From assembly GCF_002734285.1 (NCBI RefSeq), contig NZ_NSEA01000027.1, forward strand, positions 1 to 33,927: 33,927 nt of DNA, given 5' to 3'. Both the position numbers and the translations under genes were made by a program. Positions 1 through 8,475 of this stretch are shown piece by piece. The stretch is from Fredinandcohnia onubensis (GTDB taxonomy: Bacteria; Bacillota; Bacilli; Bacillales; Bacillaceae_L). The notes beneath the pieces are model-generated. The model was not told the origin of the DNA. It saw only the letters and a program-made list of their open reading frames with translations, and made no database searches. Every line of letters starts with the position of its first letter. The stretch's first letter is position 1.

Positions 1-60
1 GCTCTTCAGCGCCGATGGTAGTTGGGACTTTGTCCCTGTGAGAGTAGGACGTCGCTAGGC
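1..60 (+). rRNA. rrf: 5S ribosomal RNA, 3' end (partial)
   Basis: The first 60 bases match the conserved 3' half of Bacillus 5S rRNA, including CGCCGATGGTAGT and the end GTGAGAGTAGGACGTCGCTAGGC-type sequence (49-60 is the last part). The 5' half lies outside the window. It is followed by tRNA genes, as in many Bacillus rRNA operons, so this is the tail of an rrn operon transcribed left to right. Confidence 0.93.
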
Positions 61-68
61 TTAAATAT

Positions 69-88
69 TATTATCGCGGGGTGGAGCA
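69..88 (+). pseudogene. 20-bp duplicate of the tRNA-fMet 5' end
   Basis: Bases 69-88 are identical to 211-230, that is, six bases of leader plus the first 14 bases of the initiator tRNA. After base 88 the similarity stops; no anticodon, T arm or CCA follows. It looks like a truncated tRNA-fMet copy. The bases between (89-210) contain no gene I recognise, only a loose inverted match of GTTGTCCC (near 119) with GGGACAGTCAAC (near 164). Confidence 0.6.
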
Positions 89-216
89 ACTAGCGTTGCA
101 TCATCGAAGTTACTGCGAGTTGTCCCGACGGATTAAGCTTCTTGAATTTGCTTGCAGAGGAAGGGACAGTCAACAGATAACTAAGCGCATAACAAAAACT
201 ATATATTTTCTATTAT

Positions 217-293
<77 letters not shown>

Positions 294-296
294 AAT

Positions 297-372
297 GGTC
301 CCGTGGTGTAGCGGTTAACATGCCTGCCTGTCACGCAGGAGATCGCCGGTTCGATCCCGGTCGGGACCGCCA
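297..372 (+). tRNA. tRNA-Asp (anticodon GTC)
   Basis: A 76-base cloverleaf with acceptor stem GGTCCCG/CGGGACC, anticodon GTC at 330-332 in a CCTGC/GCAGG stem, T loop GGTTCGATCCC, discriminator G and encoded CCA. It is the last gene of the rRNA/tRNA operon and is followed 13 bp later by a terminator. Confidence 0.97.
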
Positions 373-385
373 TTTATGCATACAC

Positions 386-413
386 ACGAAACTTTGTAGT
401 TTCGTTTTTTTTT
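386..413 (+). terminator. Rho-independent terminator of the rrn/tRNA operon
   Basis: The stem ACGAAACT (386-393) pairs perfectly with AGTTTCGT (398-405) over a 4-base loop, followed by a run of T. Confidence 0.9.
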
Positions 414-440
414 ATGGGGAAATTTAAATGTTTTTGGATT

Positions 441-472
441 AACCACAGTTATTAATGCTGTGGTTTTTTTTT
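441..472 (+). terminator. Second terminator after the tRNA operon
   Basis: The stem AACCACAG (441-448) pairs with CTGTGGTT (458-465) and runs into about nine T. Two consecutive terminators would stop strong rRNA transcription before the repeat array. Confidence 0.85.
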
Positions 473-614
473 ATTTATTGAGTGAATGAATACCTTTTAA
501 TGTTATTTTGTTTGATAGAAGTTAACAAAGGTAAACCTAATTGAAGCTGGAAGGAATGGATTTAGGAAAAGGATAAAATATATAGAATTGTTGACGAGAA
601 CTTTCAATAAAGCA

Positions 615-1140
615 TTTATCGGAAGCTATGAGAGGGAAAACTACAAGAAAATACAATTGAAATGTTCTTCATGAGAGTTATGAAAGGGAAAACAAGCAAA
701 GAAAACACGAGAAATACTCTTCATAAGGGGTATGAAAGGGAAAACGAGCAAAGAAAACGAATGAAATTCTCTTCATAAGGGTTATGAACGGGAAAACGAA
801 CAAATAAAACGAATGAAATCCTCTTCATGAGAGATGAAGAACCGAACGCAGCAAGAATACCAGTAAAAAGTCCTTCATAAAGCTAATGAAAGCCCGAACC
901 CAGCAAGAATCCCAAAGCAAAGTCCTTCATCGAGCTTATGAAAGCCCGAACGCATCAAGAACCCCCAAGCAAAGTCCTTCATCAAGCAGATGAAAGCCCG
1001 AACGCATCAAGAACCCCCAAGCAAAGACCTTCATCAAGCAGATGAAAGCCCGAACGCATCAAGAACCCCCAAGCAAAGTCCTTCATCAGTATTATGAACG
1101 ACCAACCCCAATGTAACCATCTCCCCACCTATCTTCATTA
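615..1140. repeat. 52-bp tandem array with TTCAT-N7-ATGAA units
   Basis: CTTCAT occurs at 667, 719, 771, 823, 873, 925, 977, 1029, 1081 and 1133, so every interval is 52 bp except one of 50. A degenerate first unit starts near 615. Nearly every complete unit has CTTCAT, seven variable bases (five in the 823 unit), then ATGAA, followed by a purine-rich body. Units 1-4 share a GGGAAAACGAGC-type body; units 5-9 share GCCCGAACGCATCAAGAACC-type sequence, and the units at 925, 977 and 1029 are nearly identical, which points to recent expansion. No convincing reading frame crosses the array. Function is unknown. Confidence 0.92.
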
Positions 1141-1170
1141 ACAACCAATTATTTTTTTCTTTTTTTGCTG

Positions 1171-1199
1171 ATTTTGTTGAAATACGGTAAACTTATAAT
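1171..1199 (+). promoter_or_regulatory. Probable sigma-A promoter of the thiL operon
   Basis: A perfect -10 TATAAT is at 1194-1199. A weak -35 ATTTTG lies 17 bp upstream at 1171-1176. Transcription would start near 1206, directly ahead of the leader hairpin. The -10 is convincing; the -35 is poor. Confidence 0.55.
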
Positions 1200-1211
1200 G
1201 ATGTACTAAGG

Positions 1212-1238
1212 TCCTTAGGAGTTGTCCTAAGGCTTTTT
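1212..1238 (+). terminator. Terminator-like leader hairpin before thiL
   Basis: CCTTAGGA (1212-1219) pairs perfectly with TCCTAAGG (1224-1231) over GTTG, followed by CTTTTTTT. It lies between the -10 box and the thiL ribosome binding site, so a transcript from the promoter above would meet a terminator after only about 30 bases. It could be an attenuator, or a terminator for transcription coming from the repeat array. Confidence 0.75.
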
Positions 1239-1288
1239 TTACTACTTTGTATTTTATAGTTTCTTTCGACTTTATAGGAGTGACGTTA

Positions 1289-2278
1289 ATGGCTTTGCAG
1301 GACGAATTTCACTTTATTTATCAAATTAAACCAAAGCGTGTTGCCCAATCCGGACTAATTGCAGGTATAGGTGATGATGCTGCGCTGTTTCGGCCAACAC
1401 CAGGTATGGAACAAATTATCTGCATGGATACGATGGTAGAGGGTGTTCATTTTACTTCTCAAACAATGGATCCTTTTCAAGTGGGTTATAAGGCATTGGC
1501 TGTTAATATTAGTGATATTGCAGCGATGGGTGGAATCCCTACCTACTATTTAGTGTCGATTGCAATTCCAAAGGATTGGAATGAAACAGATTTGTTATCG
1601 ATCTATGAAGGTATGGCAATGCTAGCAGATAGGTACGATATGGATTTAATTGGTGGCGATACGGTATCAATTGCTGAAACGTTAGTTATTACGGTGACTG
1701 TTCTAGGTGAAGTTGAGAAAGGTGCCCATCTATTACGAAGCCATGCAAAGCCAGGAGATATTGTTTTTGTAACGGGAACGGTTGGGGATTCTGCGGCTGG
1801 TTTGAATTTATTATTACATAATGGTAAGGAATACTCATTTACTGAGCCAGAGAAAACACTAATCCAGAAACATCAGTATCCGAAACCGAGAGTGGAAATT
1901 GGTAGATTATTATCAACGTTACAAAGAGTTTCTTTGAATGATATTAGTGATGGTTTAGCAAGTGAAACAAATGAGATTGCAAAAGCTAGTGGTGTCACTT
2001 TACGAATAGATGAAGATAAAATCCCATTCAGTGAAGCTATTTTAAATCAATATAAAGACCGTGCTCTTGAGTTTGCGTTATATGGTGGAGAGGACTTTGA
2101 ATTGATCGGAACTATGGCTCCATCAGATTGGGATATACTAGAGAAAAAAGCAAAAAAACATGGTTATATCCTTTCAAATATTGGGACTGTCTCGGAAGGT
2201 GCTCCTGCTGTAATTTTGATTCGAGGCGGGGAATCTCATAAGCTTGAGATGAAGGGTTATAATCACTTTACTAAATAA
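1289..2278 (+). CDS. thiL: Thiamine-monophosphate kinase ThiL
   Basis: ThiL phosphorylates thiamine monophosphate with ATP to give thiamine pyrophosphate, the last step of the cofactor pathway, in the cytoplasm. The 329-residue protein is of usual length and has the PurM/ThiL-fold signatures: GIGDDAA at residues 26-32, DTMVEGVHF near 50, NISDIAAMGG, GGDTVS, NDISDGLASE and LYGGEDFEL, whose acidic residues bind Mg-ATP and substrate. I chose the ATG at 1289, which follows TAGGAGTGA; an open extension up to 1247 has no ribosome binding site and begins next to the leader hairpin. tsaE follows after 10 bp, so thiL heads the t6A operon, as in B. subtilis (ydiA). Very sure. Confidence 0.96.
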   Translation: MALQDEFHFIYQIKPKRVAQSGLIAGIGDDAALFRPTPGMEQIICMDTMVEGVHFTSQTMDPFQVGYKALAVNISDIAAMGGIPTYYLVSIAIPKDWNETDLLSIYEGMAMLADRYDMDLIGGDTVSIAETLVITVTVLGEVEKGAHLLRSHAKPGDIVFVTGTVGDSAAGLNLLLHNGKEYSFTEPEKTLIQKHQYPKPRVEIGRLLSTLQRVSLNDISDGLASETNEIAKASGVTLRIDEDKIPFSEAILNQYKDRALEFALYGGEDFELIGTMAPSDWDILEKKAKKHGYILSNIGTVSEGAPAVILIRGGESHKLEMKGYNHFTK

Positions 2279-2288
2279 GGTGGAATAT

Positions 2289-2747
2289 ATGAAAAAATTT
2301 GAGTTTATTACGAATACACCTGATGAAACGGGGAGTTTTTCACATCGTTTGGCCGAAAAGCTTGGTCCTGGTGATGTGTTAACTCTTGAGGGTGATTTAG
2401 GGGCAGGAAAAACAACGTTTACTAAAGGGCTTGCCAAAGGACTTGGCATTACAAGAACGGTGAACAGTCCAACCTTTACAATAATAAAAGAATATCAAGG
2501 GAGAATCCCGTTGTATCATATGGATGTTTATCGATTGGAGCACAGTGATGAAGACCTTGGTTTTGATGAATATTTTGATGGTGAGGGTGTGACTGTTGTT
2601 GAATGGGCACATCTTATCGAAGACCGGTTGCCTAAGGACCGTCTCACCATTCGGATTGAACACCAAGGGGATACGAAACGTAAGATTACGGTGATACCAA
2701 TAGGGGAACGGTATCAACATTTATGTGAGGAGTTATTAAGCGAATGA
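2289..2747 (+). CDS. tsaE: tRNA t6A biosynthesis ATPase TsaE
   Basis: TsaE is the P-loop ATPase that works with the TsaB-TsaD complex to place threonylcarbamoyl on A37 of ANN-decoding tRNAs. The 152-residue protein has a Walker A motif GDLGAGKT at residues 35-42, then SPTFTIIKEY, MDVYRLE and EWAHLIEDRLP, all typical of the family (B. subtilis YdiB). The ATG at 2289 is preferred over the in-frame GTG at 2280, because AAGGTGG at 2277-2283 is then correctly spaced. The stop overlaps the tsaB start in an ATGA, indicating translational coupling. Confidence 0.95.
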   Translation: MKKFEFITNTPDETGSFSHRLAEKLGPGDVLTLEGDLGAGKTTFTKGLAKGLGITRTVNSPTFTIIKEYQGRIPLYHMDVYRLEHSDEDLGFDEYFDGEGVTVVEWAHLIEDRLPKDRLTIRIEHQGDTKRKITVIPIGERYQHLCEELLSE

Positions 2748-3436
2748 AAGTGTTAGCTATAGATACATCCAATTATGTATTGGGAGTTGCAATTGTGAAT
2801 GAGGAGAAGGTAATAGGTGAGGTGATTACAAATCTGCCTAAAAACCATTCTGTCCGCGTGATGCCTACAATTGAACAGTTAATGAAGGAATGTGGGATTA
2901 AGCCAAAGGAGCTTGAAAGAATCGTTGTCGCGATGGGCCCTGGTTCTTATACGGGTGTAAGAATTGGAGTAACGATTGCGAAAACACTGGCATGGTCATT
3001 GGAGATTCCTTTGGTGGGAGTTTCAAGTTTAGAAATCGTGGCGGCAAATGGTCGGCATTTTAATGGATTCATTTCGCCATTGTTTGATGCCAGACGTGGA
3101 CAAGTTTATACAGGGCTTTATCAATATGAAGGAAACAGGCTAACCTGTGTTGAAGAAGATAAAATTATTTTATTAGCAGATTGGCTAGAAGAGCTTAAAA
3201 AGAGGGAGACGCCGGTTCTTTTTATCGGTAATGATCTAGTTATCCACAAGGAACAGATAGAAACAGATTTAGAGCAATTCGCATATGTTGCACCATATAC
3301 AGATTGGAATCCGAGACCAAGTGAGTTGGCCGTATTAGGGATGGAGAAAGCGCCTGTAGATGTTCATACATTTGTGCCAAATTACATACGTTTGGCAGAG
3401 GCGGAGGCGAATTGGTTAGGGAAGAGGCAGGGGTAA
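2744..3436 (+). CDS. tsaB: t6A complex scaffold protein TsaB
   Basis: TsaB is a non-catalytic paralogue of TsaD and dimerises with it in the threonylcarbamoyl transferase complex. The 230-residue protein has the ASKHA N-terminal lobe: AIDTSNYVLGVAI at residues 5-17 and the family hallmark MGPGSYTGVRIG near 65-75. It lacks the metal-binding HxxxH of TsaD, as expected. It overlaps tsaE by 4 bp and is followed by rimI after 2 bp. Also known as YeaZ or YdiC. Confidence 0.95.
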   Translation: MKVLAIDTSNYVLGVAIVNEEKVIGEVITNLPKNHSVRVMPTIEQLMKECGIKPKELERIVVAMGPGSYTGVRIGVTIAKTLAWSLEIPLVGVSSLEIVAANGRHFNGFISPLFDARRGQVYTGLYQYEGNRLTCVEEDKIILLADWLEELKKRETPVLFIGNDLVIHKEQIETDLEQFAYVAPYTDWNPRPSELAVLGMEKAPVDVHTFVPNYIRLAEAEANWLGKRQG

Positions 3437-3438
3437 GA

Positions 3439-3906
3439 ATGGAAGAGATCATCAAACAACAAATTTTGTTTCGTTTCATGACGGTAGAAGATATTGATGG
3501 TGTGATGAAGGTTGAGACTTCAGCATTTACAGTACCTTGGAAGAGGGAAGCATTTTATAATGAGCTTGTTCATAATCAGTTTGCAAAATATATTGTCATG
3601 ACTGATAACGATCAAGTAATTGGATATTGTGGAATGTGGCTTATTTTGGATGAGGCCCATATTACCAATATTGCGGTTCTTCCTGAATACAGAGGGAGAA
3701 AGCTTGGGGAAGCTTTACTTATGCAGGCGAAGCTTTTAGCGATGCAGCACCAGGCTGCTACGATGACGCTTGAGGTAAGAGTGTCCAATCATGTTGCTCA
3801 AAACCTCTATAAAAAATTAGGATTTAAGCCTGGTGGGATCCGAAAAAATTACTATACAGACAATAATGAAGACGCGTTAGTTATGTGGGTGAATTTAAAT
3901 GAGTGA
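3439..3906 (+). CDS. rimI: Ribosomal protein alanine N-acetyltransferase RimI
   Basis: A 155-residue GNAT-fold acetyltransferase. The acetyl-CoA pyrophosphate loop is seen in [11 protein letters not shown], preceded by the beta-4 strand ITNIAVLPE and followed by [13 protein letters not shown], the typical RimI C-terminal half. The family acetylates the N terminus of ribosomal protein S18 and probably other proteins. I chose the ATG at 3439, behind AGGGGTAAG; the frame is open further upstream into tsaB but without a ribosome binding site. Its end overlaps tsaD by 8 bp. Its place between tsaB and tsaD is conserved in Bacilli (YdiD). Confidence 0.93.
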   Translation: MEEIIKQQILFRFMTVEDIDGVMKVETSAFTVPWKREAFYNELVHNQFAKYIVMTDNDQVIGYCGMWLILDEAHITNIAVLPEYRGRKLGEALLMQAKLLAMQHQAATMTLEVRVSNHVAQNLYKKLGFKPGGIRKNYYTDNNEDALVMWVNLNE

Positions 3907-4915
3907 AAACCAAGTAATCATGGGGATTGAAACGAGCTGTGATGAGACGGCTGTTTCAATTATACAAAATGGACGAGAAATTTTATCAAATGTTGTAGCA
4001 TCCCAGATCGAAAGTCATAAACGCTTCGGCGGTGTCGTTCCAGAAATCGCATCAAGGCACCATGTTGAAGCCATTACACTGGTAATTGAAGAAGCTTTAA
4101 AGCAGGCCGATAAGAGTTTTGAGGATATAGATGGTATTGCAGTGACAGAGGGCCCTGGCTTAGTAGGAGCATTGTTAATAGGTGTCAACGCTGCAAAAGC
4201 GGTAGCTTTTGCCCATGATATTCCTCTATTAGGAGTCCACCATATTGCAGGTCATATTTATGCAAATCGATTGGTTGAGGAGCTTGAGTTTCCATTATTG
4301 GCTTTGGTTGTTTCTGGCGGCCATACAGAGCTTGTCTACATGGAGGAGCATGCTTCTTTTAAAGTGATTGGGGAAACAAGGGATGATGCTGCTGGTGAGG
4401 CGTATGACAAGGTGGCTAGAACCCTTAACCTTCCGTATCCAGGGGGGCCTCACATTGATCGACTCGCACATGAGGGAACAGCAACGATTGATTTACCGAG
4501 AGCTTGGCTAGAAGAGGATTCTTACGATTTTAGTTTTAGTGGTTTAAAATCAGCTGTTATTAACACCCTTCATAATGCAGAGCAACGCGGGGAAACCATA
4601 GATCCGAAGAATCTAGCAGCAAGCTTTCAGGAAAGTGTGATTGATGTCTTAGTGACAAAGACAGTGAAGGCAGCTAAAGAATATAAGGTTAAACAGGTAT
4701 TACTAGCAGGAGGGGTTGCGGCAAATAAGGGGCTTCGTGCAGCTTTAGAGCGTGCATTTTCAGACATGCCGGAGGTTAAACTCATTATTCCTCCACTTTC
4801 ATTATGTACAGATAACGCTGCAATGATTGCTGCAGTTGGTAGTGTGTTATACGAAAAAGGGAAACGTTCATCTTACGCATTGAATGCAAATCCTGGGTTA
4901 GACATTGAGAGATAG
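3899..4915 (+). CDS. tsaD: tRNA threonylcarbamoyltransferase TsaD
   Basis: TsaD transfers the threonylcarbamoyl group from threonylcarbamoyl-AMP to A37 of tRNA. The 338-residue protein has the Kae1/Gcp features: [13 protein letters not shown] at the N terminus, metal ligands in HHIAGH (H115 and H119), [49 protein letters not shown] and the last metal-binding Asp in CTDNAAMIA. The start overlaps rimI and lies behind GGGTGAATTT. It closes the operon, with a terminator 3 bp later. The older name is gcp (B. subtilis YdiE). Confidence 0.97.
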   Translation: MSENQVIMGIETSCDETAVSIIQNGREILSNVVASQIESHKRFGGVVPEIASRHHVEAITLVIEEALKQADKSFEDIDGIAVTEGPGLVGALLIGVNAAKAVAFAHDIPLLGVHHIAGHIYANRLVEELEFPLLALVVSGGHTELVYMEEHASFKVIGETRDDAAGEAYDKVARTLNLPYPGGPHIDRLAHEGTATIDLPRAWLEEDSYDFSFSGLKSAVINTLHNAEQRGETIDPKNLAASFQESVIDVLVTKTVKAAKEYKVKQVLLAGGVAANKGLRAALERAFSDMPEVKLIIPPLSLCTDNAAMIAAVGSVLYEKGKRSSYALNANPGLDIER

Positions 4916-4917
4916 TA

Positions 4918-4951
4918 AAAAAGTCCTCTTTTATAAAAGAGGGCTTTTTTT
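4918..4951 (+). terminator. Terminator of the thiL-tsaD operon
   Basis: GTCCTCTTTT pairs with AAAAGAGGGC with one G-T wobble, then seven T follow. It begins right after the tsaD stop codon. Confidence 0.9.
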
Positions 4952-5087
4952 GTTGATAAATAATCCACAAAAACACAGCTTTTGTGGAAAACTAATAAAA
5001 AGTACTGAAATAACTAATCCGCATTTGTGGACACTTTATGTGGATAAGTCTGTTGATAAGTGTGGATAATGTGGATAAAGTGGATAA
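4951..5087. promoter_or_regulatory. DnaA-box cluster between tsaD and ydiF
   Basis: Three perfect DnaA boxes (TTATCCACA, here read as TGTGGATAA) lie at 5039-5047, 5061-5069 and 5070-5078. One-mismatch boxes are at 4951-4959 (TGTTGATAA), 4961-4969 (TAATCCACA, opposite strand), 5051-5059 (TGTTGATAA) and 5079-5087 (AGTGGATAA). Weaker TGTGG-containing matches lie at 4983 and near 5026. A further TTATCCACT at 5202-5210 overlaps the ydiF stop codon. The four boxes at 5051-5087 are nearly back to back. From memory, a DnaA-bound cluster beside gcp (tsaD) is known in B. subtilis and limits replication initiation; this location matches. Confidence 0.85.
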
Positions 5088-5123
5088 CATAGTGTATAAC
5101 TTTATTTTTTGCAGTAAATGATC

Positions 5124-5161
5124 AAAAAAAATCCCCATTCTAAAAATTATAGATGGGGATA
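5124..5161 (-). terminator. Terminator of the ABC-F gene
   Basis: Read on the minus strand, ATCCCCATCTAT pairs with AGAATGGGGAT and ends in eight T (5124-5131 is a run of A on the plus strand). It lies 41 bp beyond the ydiF stop codon. Confidence 0.88.
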
Positions 5162-5201
5162 TCTTCATTTTGTTGATAGGTGTAAAGTTCTAGGATGTTA
5201 G

Positions 5202-7136
5202 TTATCCACTAATTTCGTGGAGAGACTCCCATTCCTCCATAAGAGCTTCAAGTTTTGCTGAGGCTTTTTCATTTTCTTCATTAATTCGTTGAACTTCCTC
5301 ATGATTTTGATAGACTTCTGGATCACAGAGAAGCTGTTCATTTTCTTCGATTTTCTCTTCTATTGTGGAAATTTCCAACTCAATTTCTTCGATTCTACGT
5401 TTTCTTTGACGCTCAAGCTTCTTTAATTGTTTTTCTTGTTCATAGGATGTTTTTTCTTGGACCACTTCACGTTTGACGTTTTTAGACTCTTTGGCTTCAA
5501 GTCTTGCGAGTTCTTCCATTTCAAACTTCTTTTCAAGGTGGTAATCATAATCACCCAAGTATTCTGTGAGTCCTTCACTGGATAACTCAAAAACTTTTGT
5601 TGCAATGCGGTTGATAAAATATCGGTCATGGGAAACAAAAAGGATTGTCCCAGGATAATCGATTAAAGCATTTTCAAGTACTTCCTTGCTATCAAGGTCT
5701 AAGTGGTTGGTAGGCTCGTCAAGAATTAGAAAGTTTGACTTCTCCATCATTAGCTTCGATAGGGCAAGTCTTGCTTTCTCGCCACCACTTAAGGTTGAAA
5801 CGGTTTTTAACACATCATCCCCTGAAAAGAGAAAGTTCCCAAGAACCGTACGGATTTCTTTTTCAGATTTAAGGGGGTATTCATCCCATAATTCATTTAA
5901 TACCCGTTTGTTCGAGGTGAGGTCCGCCTGTTGTTGGTCATAATAACCAATGGTCACATGTGAACCAAAGCGAAATGTTCCATCTACGTTGTCGAGTTTT
6001 TCAATAATTGCTTTTAATAAGGTTGATTTTCCGATTCCGTTTGGACCCACTAATGCGATGCTATCTTCACGGTAAATATTGAAATTGATATTTTTAATAA
6101 TCGGCTTGTCTTTTTCATAGGAAACGGTGATATTTTTTGCACTTAGTACGTCATTTCCACTTTGTCTTTCAATTTCAAATCGGAAGGAAGCTGATTTTTC
6201 ATCACCTAACGGCCTGTCCATTAGCTCCATTCTTTCAAGCTGCTTTCGTCTACTTTGGGCACGCTTGGTGGTTGAAGCTCGAACTAGGTTTTTGGCGATG
6301 AAATCTTTTAGTTTTTCGACTTCTTCCTGTTGTTTTTCATATTTTTTCAACTCAAGCTCATAGTTTTCAGCCTTAAGTTTTAAATAGTTGCTATAGTTGC
6401 CGACATATCTCGTACTTGTGTGTCTTGAAATTTCATAGACTTGGTTGACCACTTTATCAAGGAAGTACCGATCATGGGATACGATTAACAGTGCACCAGG
6501 GTATCCTTGTAGATATTGTTCAAGCCACGTAAGCGTGCTAATATCAAGGTGGTTTGTTGGCTCGTCCAAGATTAACAGATCAGGCTTTGTTAGTAATAGT
6601 TTACAAAGGGCAAGGCGTGTTTTTTGACCACCGCTTAAGCTCGATATTTTGGTTTGGTAGTCTTCTTCTATAAAATTAAAACCATGTAGGATTGATCGAA
6701 TATCAGCTTCGTATTGATAGCCGCCCTTTTCCTTAAAATCAACCTGTAGCTGATCATATTCTTCGAGTAATTTCTGGTAATCAACCGGATTTTCAAAGAG
6801 GGATGGGTCTCCCATTTTAACCTCTAGGTTTCTGAGGTCTTTTTCAAGCTTTTGTAAGGATGCAAAAACAGTTAGCATTTCTTCCCAGATGGTGAGATTT
6901 GATTCAAGTCCTGTGTTTTGGGCGAGGTAATCAATGGTAACGCTTTTTGGCTTGATAATTTCACCGCCGTCATGAGACATATGGCCGGCAATAATTTTTA
7001 AAAGTGTTGATTTTCCAGCACCATTTCGTCCAACGATGGCAATACGGTCACGAGTTTGTACTTCTAATTTTATATTCGATAAAATAAGATCAGCAGCAAA
7101 ATACTTTTTGAGCTGATTTACTTGTAGTAAAATCAT
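5202..7136 (-). CDS. ydiF: ABC-F family ATPase (YdiF-like)
   Basis: A 644-residue protein with two fused ABC ATPase domains and no membrane segments, the ABC-F architecture. Domain 1 has GRNGAGKST (K42), LSGGQKTRLA and LILDEPTNHLD; domain 2 has GPNGIGKST, LSGGEKARLA and another LILDEPTNHLD. A charged linker between the domains and a C-terminal coiled coil (about residues 560-640, rich in Lys and Glu) are typical. ABC-F proteins bind the ribosomal E site and relieve stalling; some give antibiotic resistance. The linker alone does not tell me which, and the conserved position next to tsaD favours the housekeeping YdiF. Start ATG behind AGAGGTGAAA. It is the only minus-strand gene before the tat region. 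Confidence 0.93.
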   Translation of the reverse strand: MILLQVNQLKKYFAADLILSNIKLEVQTRDRIAIVGRNGAGKSTLLKIIAGHMSHDGGEIIKPKSVTIDYLAQNTGLESNLTIWEEMLTVFASLQKLEKDLRNLEVKMGDPSLFENPVDYQKLLEEYDQLQVDFKEKGGYQYEADIRSILHGFNFIEEDYQTKISSLSGGQKTRLALCKLLLTKPDLLILDEPTNHLDISTLTWLEQYLQGYPGALLIVSHDRYFLDKVVNQVYEISRHTSTRYVGNYSNYLKLKAENYELELKKYEKQQEEVEKLKDFIAKNLVRASTTKRAQSRRKQLERMELMDRPLGDEKSASFRFEIERQSGNDVLSAKNITVSYEKDKPIIKNINFNIYREDSIALVGPNGIGKSTLLKAIIEKLDNVDGTFRFGSHVTIGYYDQQQADLTSNKRVLNELWDEYPLKSEKEIRTVLGNFLFSGDDVLKTVSTLSGGEKARLALSKLMMEKSNFLILDEPTNHLDLDSKEVLENALIDYPGTILFVSHDRYFINRIATKVFELSSEGLTEYLGDYDYHLEKKFEMEELARLEAKESKNVKREVVQEKTSYEQEKQLKKLERQRKRRIEEIELEISTIEEKIEENEQLLCDPEVYQNHEEVQRINEENEKASAKLEALMEEWESLHEISG

Positions 7137-7170
7137 GTTATTTCACCTCTTGTTTCTATCAACAGTGTAT

Positions 7171-7199
7171 CTTATATTACTTAATTAGAGCAACTGCAA
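7171..7199 (-). promoter_or_regulatory. Sigma-A promoter of ydiF
   Basis: On the minus strand, TTGCAG (7199-7194) is followed after 17 bp by TATAAG (7176-7171), 35 bp before the start codon. Confidence 0.65.
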
Positions 7200-7270
7200 T
7201 GATATTGTTCACAGATGTATCAAAGACAGATGTGTTAAAATAGTGTATAGTTTATGGGAGGGTTTGTTTT

Positions 7271-7753
7271 ATGTCATCATTTACCCATTTTAATGAGCAA
7301 GGTCGCGCCAAGATGGTCGACATTACGGAAAAGTCAGATACTGTCCGTACAGCAATTGCAAAATCAAGTATTACTGTAAATAAAATCATTTATGAGCAAA
7401 TAATAAATAATGAGATTAGTAAGGGTGATGTCCTTGCTGTTTCTCAGGTTGCTGGGATAATGGCAGCCAAAAAGACGTCGGAGTTAATTCCGATGTGTCA
7501 TCCATTGGCATTAAAAGGCGTTGATATACGTTTTAGCTGGACGATCCAAGACGAATATATTTTACATATCACAGTTACAGTTAAAACAAAGGGCAGTACA
7601 GGTGTCGAAATGGAAGCACTTACTGCTGCATCTGTTTGTGCGCTAACTGTGTATGATATGTGTAAAGCGGTTGATAAAGGAATGGTCATTGGACCAACTT
7701 ATTTGGCTGAAAAAACGGGTGGAAAGAACGGAGATTTTAAAAGGGAGCTATAG
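7271..7753 (+). CDS. moaC: Cyclic pyranopterin monophosphate synthase MoaC
   Basis: MoaC makes cyclic pyranopterin monophosphate from the 3',8-cyclo-GTP produced by MoaA, the first stage of molybdenum cofactor synthesis. The 160-residue protein is full length with [15 protein letters not shown] near 67-81, [23 protein letters not shown] at about 111-133 (split here for length: D129 and K132 correspond to the catalytic Asp128 and Lys131 of the E. coli enzyme, as I recall) and the C-terminal KTGGKNGDF. Start ATG behind GGAGGG. It stands alone here without moaA or moaE, as in B. subtilis (ydiG), and is followed by rex. Confidence 0.95.
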   Translation: MSSFTHFNEQGRAKMVDITEKSDTVRTAIAKSSITVNKIIYEQIINNEISKGDVLAVSQVAGIMAAKKTSELIPMCHPLALKGVDIRFSWTIQDEYILHITVTVKTKGSTGVEMEALTAASVCALTVYDMCKAVDKGMVIGPTYLAEKTGGKNGDFKREL

Positions 7754-7780
7754 TAGTTCCAAGTTAGTGGAGGAATTAAG

Positions 7781-8440
7781 GTGAATCTTGAACAATCAAA
7801 AATACCACAAGCAACTGCCAAAAGGCTGCCACTTTACTATCGATTTTTGAAAAATTTGCATGCCTCAGGAAAGCAGAGGGTTTCATCTGCAGAATTAAGT
7901 GATGCGGTTAAGGTAGATTCCGCCACAATTCGGAGAGATTTTTCTTATTTCGGAGCATTGGGAAAAAAAGGCTATGGCTATAATGTCAATTATTTATTAT
8001 CCTTTTTTAGTAAAACCTTAGATCAAGACGAGTTAACGAAGGTTACTCTAATCGGTGTAGGGAATTTAGGTACAGCATTTTTACATTATAATTTTTCGAA
8101 AAATAATAATACAAAAATTGAGCTTGCGTTTGATGTGGATTATAATAAGGTAGGTAGTAGTATTGGTGGAGTAAAGGTATGCCATCTTGATGATCTTGAA
8201 AAAGAATTGCCTGATGATGTAACAGTGGCCATTTTAACGGTGCCAGTTGGGGCAGCTCAGTCGATTACAGACCGCTTGGTCAATAAAGGGATCAAGGGTA
8301 TTCTTAATTTTACCCCAGCAAGAATCAATGTGCCTGAACATATTCGGGTCCATCACATTGATTTGGCTGTAGAACTACAAGCTCTAGTATATTTCTTAAA
8401 GCATTATTCAAATGATTCAAATGATTCAAATGAAGAATAA
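7781..8440 (+). CDS. rex: Redox-sensing transcriptional repressor Rex
   Basis: Rex represses fermentative and respiratory genes and leaves DNA when NADH rises. The 219-residue protein has an N-terminal winged helix (recognition helix around [13 protein letters not shown], residues 46-58) and a Rossmann domain with GVGNLG at 92-97; the C-terminal helix that swaps between subunits follows. GTG start behind GGAGGAATTAAG. The C terminus ends in a short SNDSNDSNE repeat from a 9-bp tandem repeat at about 8408-8432, an oddity of no known importance. No clear Rex operator (TTGTGAA-N4-TTCACAA) was found in this region. Confidence 0.95.
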   Translation: MNLEQSKIPQATAKRLPLYYRFLKNLHASGKQRVSSAELSDAVKVDSATIRRDFSYFGALGKKGYGYNVNYLLSFFSKTLDQDELTKVTLIGVGNLGTAFLHYNFSKNNNTKIELAFDVDYNKVGSSIGGVKVCHLDDLEKELPDDVTVAILTVPVGAAQSITDRLVNKGIKGILNFTPARINVPEHIRVHHIDLAVELQALVYFLKHYSNDSNDSNEE

Positions 8441-8475
8441 AAATAGATCTTACAATTGTAGGGAGGTGACTTACA

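Noticed and set aside
615-1140. CRISPR array
   Set aside because: The whole 52-bp unit is repeated, including what would be spacers, and no cas genes are present; it is a tandem repeat.
1239-1288. TPP riboswitch before thiL
   Set aside because: The THI-box core (CTGAGA and ACCTGA-type segments) is absent; the leader is only a simple hairpin.
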